This document shows positions 6,141 through 6,575 of a stretch of 6,575 nt of DNA, one piece after another. Below the pieces are notes generated by a model that saw only the letters and a list, made by a program, of their open reading frames with translations, was not told where the DNA came from and made no database searches. The first letter of the stretch is position 1. Every line of letters begins with the position of its first letter. Origin of the DNA: Synechococcaceae cyanobacterium RL_1_2 (lineage in GTDB: Bacteria; Cyanobacteriota; Cyanobacteriia; Cyanobacteriales; JAAUPO01); contig JAAUPO010000139.1 in NCBI GenBank assembly GCA_012033095.1, positions 1 through 6,575 on the forward strand, read 5' to 3'. The position numbers and the translations under genes were made by a program.

Positions 6141-6298
6141 TTTAGGGGCTGTTATCACTTAAACCTCAAATTCAGATTGGACAAGGGTTTTGGATTTGAC
6201 AAGGTATTTTCTGAACCTGATCTAGGGCCTGTCATCATTTAAACCTGAAACTCTTCTTAGCTAAGCATTTCAGCTTAAAACTATACTTTCTGAACCTG
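6141..6298 (+). repeat. Imperfect direct repeat, two units of about 80 bp
   Basis: 6141-6170 (TTTAGGGGCTGTTATCACTT and on) matches 6221-6250 (TCTAGGGCCTGTCATCATTT and on) at about 25 of 30 positions. Near the end of each unit CTGAACCTG recurs (6211-6219 and 6290-6298), with TTTTCTGAACCTG and CTTTCTGAACCTG in the two copies. The middles have diverged. This suggests two copies of one element end or an old tandem duplication, the second unit forming the left part of the element at 6221-6342. Confidence 0.6.
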
Positions 6299-6342
6299 GC
6301 TCAGGATCAACGTTTTAATGCTAATTGATGACACTCCCTAGA
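6221..6342. mobile_element. MITE-like element with about 20-bp inverted ends flanked by CTAG
   Basis: TCTAGGGCCTGTCATCATTT (6221-6240) and the reverse complement of AATTGATGACACTCCCTAGA (6323-6342) agree at 17 of 20 positions. CTAG stands at both borders (6222-6225 and 6338-6341) and may be a 4-bp target duplication, leaving a 112-bp element. The interior folds on itself: CTGAAA (6245-6250) with TTTCAG (6268-6273) around the palindrome CTTAGCTAAG (6256-6265). No coding capacity is present. Which transposase family would mobilise it cannot be told here. Confidence 0.6.
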
Positions 6343-6403
6343 TTAATTTCATTTAATTTTATTTAATTTCATTTCACTGCCATCGTGACCCGACAGGTTT
6401 TAC

Positions 6404-6572
6404 ACTTAGAACGTGTTTGAAAAGTATCAAATGTTGTGGAGTCGTCCCCTAAATCCCCCAAATGTTATGGAGTCGTCCCCTAAATCCCCCAATTTTGGGG
6501 GACTTCATTGGTTAAATCTAGGTGATTTTCTCCAGAATGGTGGGCAAGGGGCTTTTCAAACATTCTCTAAGT
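6404..6572. mobile_element. Inverted-repeat element with 21-bp ends
   Basis: The 21 bases at 6404-6424 (ACTTAGAACG then TGTTTGAAAAG) match the reverse complement of 6552-6572 (ACTTAGAGAA then TGTTTGAAAAG) at 18 positions. The 169-bp element has no transposase. It contains a 31-bp tandem duplication and the CCCCCAATTTTGGGGG hairpin (6486-6501), a motif family common in cyanobacterial repeats. The end TGTTTGAAAAG resembles, from memory, ends of IS families in Microcystis and Synechocystis, so a non-autonomous derivative is likely. The right flank is only 3 bases long here, so a target duplication cannot be judged. Confidence 0.6.
6428..6489 (+). repeat. 31-bp tandem duplication inside the terminal element
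   Basis: Two adjacent 31-bp units (6428-6458 and 6459-6489) differ at a single position (G6436 versus A6467). The core of each is GGAGTCGTCCCCTAAATCCC. A few bases after the second unit, CCCCC AATTTT GGGGG closes a hairpin. Near-identity points to a recent duplication within the element. Confidence 0.85.
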
Positions 6573-6575
6573 CCA

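Larger units (their letters stand above)
6100..6575. other. Gene-free region made largely of repeat-derived sequence
   Basis: All six frames are broken by stops here and none of the short frames looks protein-like. The region holds an imperfect 80-bp direct repeat and a MITE-like element (6141-6342), a low-complexity AT stretch in which TAATTTCATTT occurs twice (6344-6354 and 6364-6374), and a second inverted-repeat element (6404-6572). It appears to be a landing zone for miniature elements. Confidence 0.65.

Noticed and set aside
6428..6489. 31-bp repeats as a CRISPR array
   Set aside because: The two units are directly adjacent with no spacers, and lie inside an inverted-repeat element; no cas genes are present.
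1..6575. A previously undescribed defence or biosynthetic system
   Set aside because: The recognisable genes are housekeeping metabolism and transport. The unknown genes are isolated on their strands or next to repeats, and no co-directional cluster of unknown genes is visible.

Overview
The window comes from a cyanobacterium, most likely a unicellular one of the Synechocystis/Microcystis/Crocosphaera type. Three things point there: five exact copies of the HIP1 octamer GCGATCGC in 6.6 kb, a GlpX-type fructose-1,6-/sedoheptulose-1,7-bisphosphatase of the kind used in the Calvin cycle, and a cyanobacterial/plastid-type pyruvate dehydrogenase E1-beta. This assignment rests on remembered family features, not on a database search.

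Layout. The left half is transcribed leftward (minus strand): a secreted protein of unknown function that runs off the left edge (1-508), glyoxalase I (gloA, 636-1025), a two-helix DUF3592-like membrane protein split by a frameshift (1277-1965), and the bisphosphatase glpX/fbpI (2372-3409, GTG start, with its own intrinsic terminator at 2252-2287). Short inverted-repeat elements with the end AGGACTTACGCA lie on both sides of the membrane-protein gene. A 336-bp divergent intergenic region then leads to two plus-strand genes. These are a LolD/MacB/DevA-type ABC ATPase (3746-4467) and, 33 bp later, pdhB (4501-5477), which ends at a perfect 16-bp terminator stem. A small minus-strand hypothetical gene follows (5670-6020). 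The last 550 bases hold no gene. They contain an orphan leftward terminator and at least two MITE-like elements, one of which carries a 31-bp tandem duplication.

The most important point for a reader is that three genes (DUF3592-like, ABC ATPase, pdhB) are each interrupted by what looks like one missing base in a homopolymer (A7 to A6, C4 to C3, A6 to A5). Restoring that base gives full-length proteins of normal family length (229, 240 and 325 residues), with every motif of the ABC ATPase and pdhB in order. The same class of error three times within about 3 kb, once in a gene expected to be essential, suggests sequencing or consensus indels more than real gene decay.

Functionally the region is central carbon metabolism (glpX, pdhB) and methylglyoxal detoxification (gloA), mixed with an ABC ATPase without a visible permease and proteins of unknown function. 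I found no defence island, CRISPR array, RNA gene, prophage or clearly new system. The non-housekeeping interest lies in the miniature elements and in the ABC-pdhB pairing.
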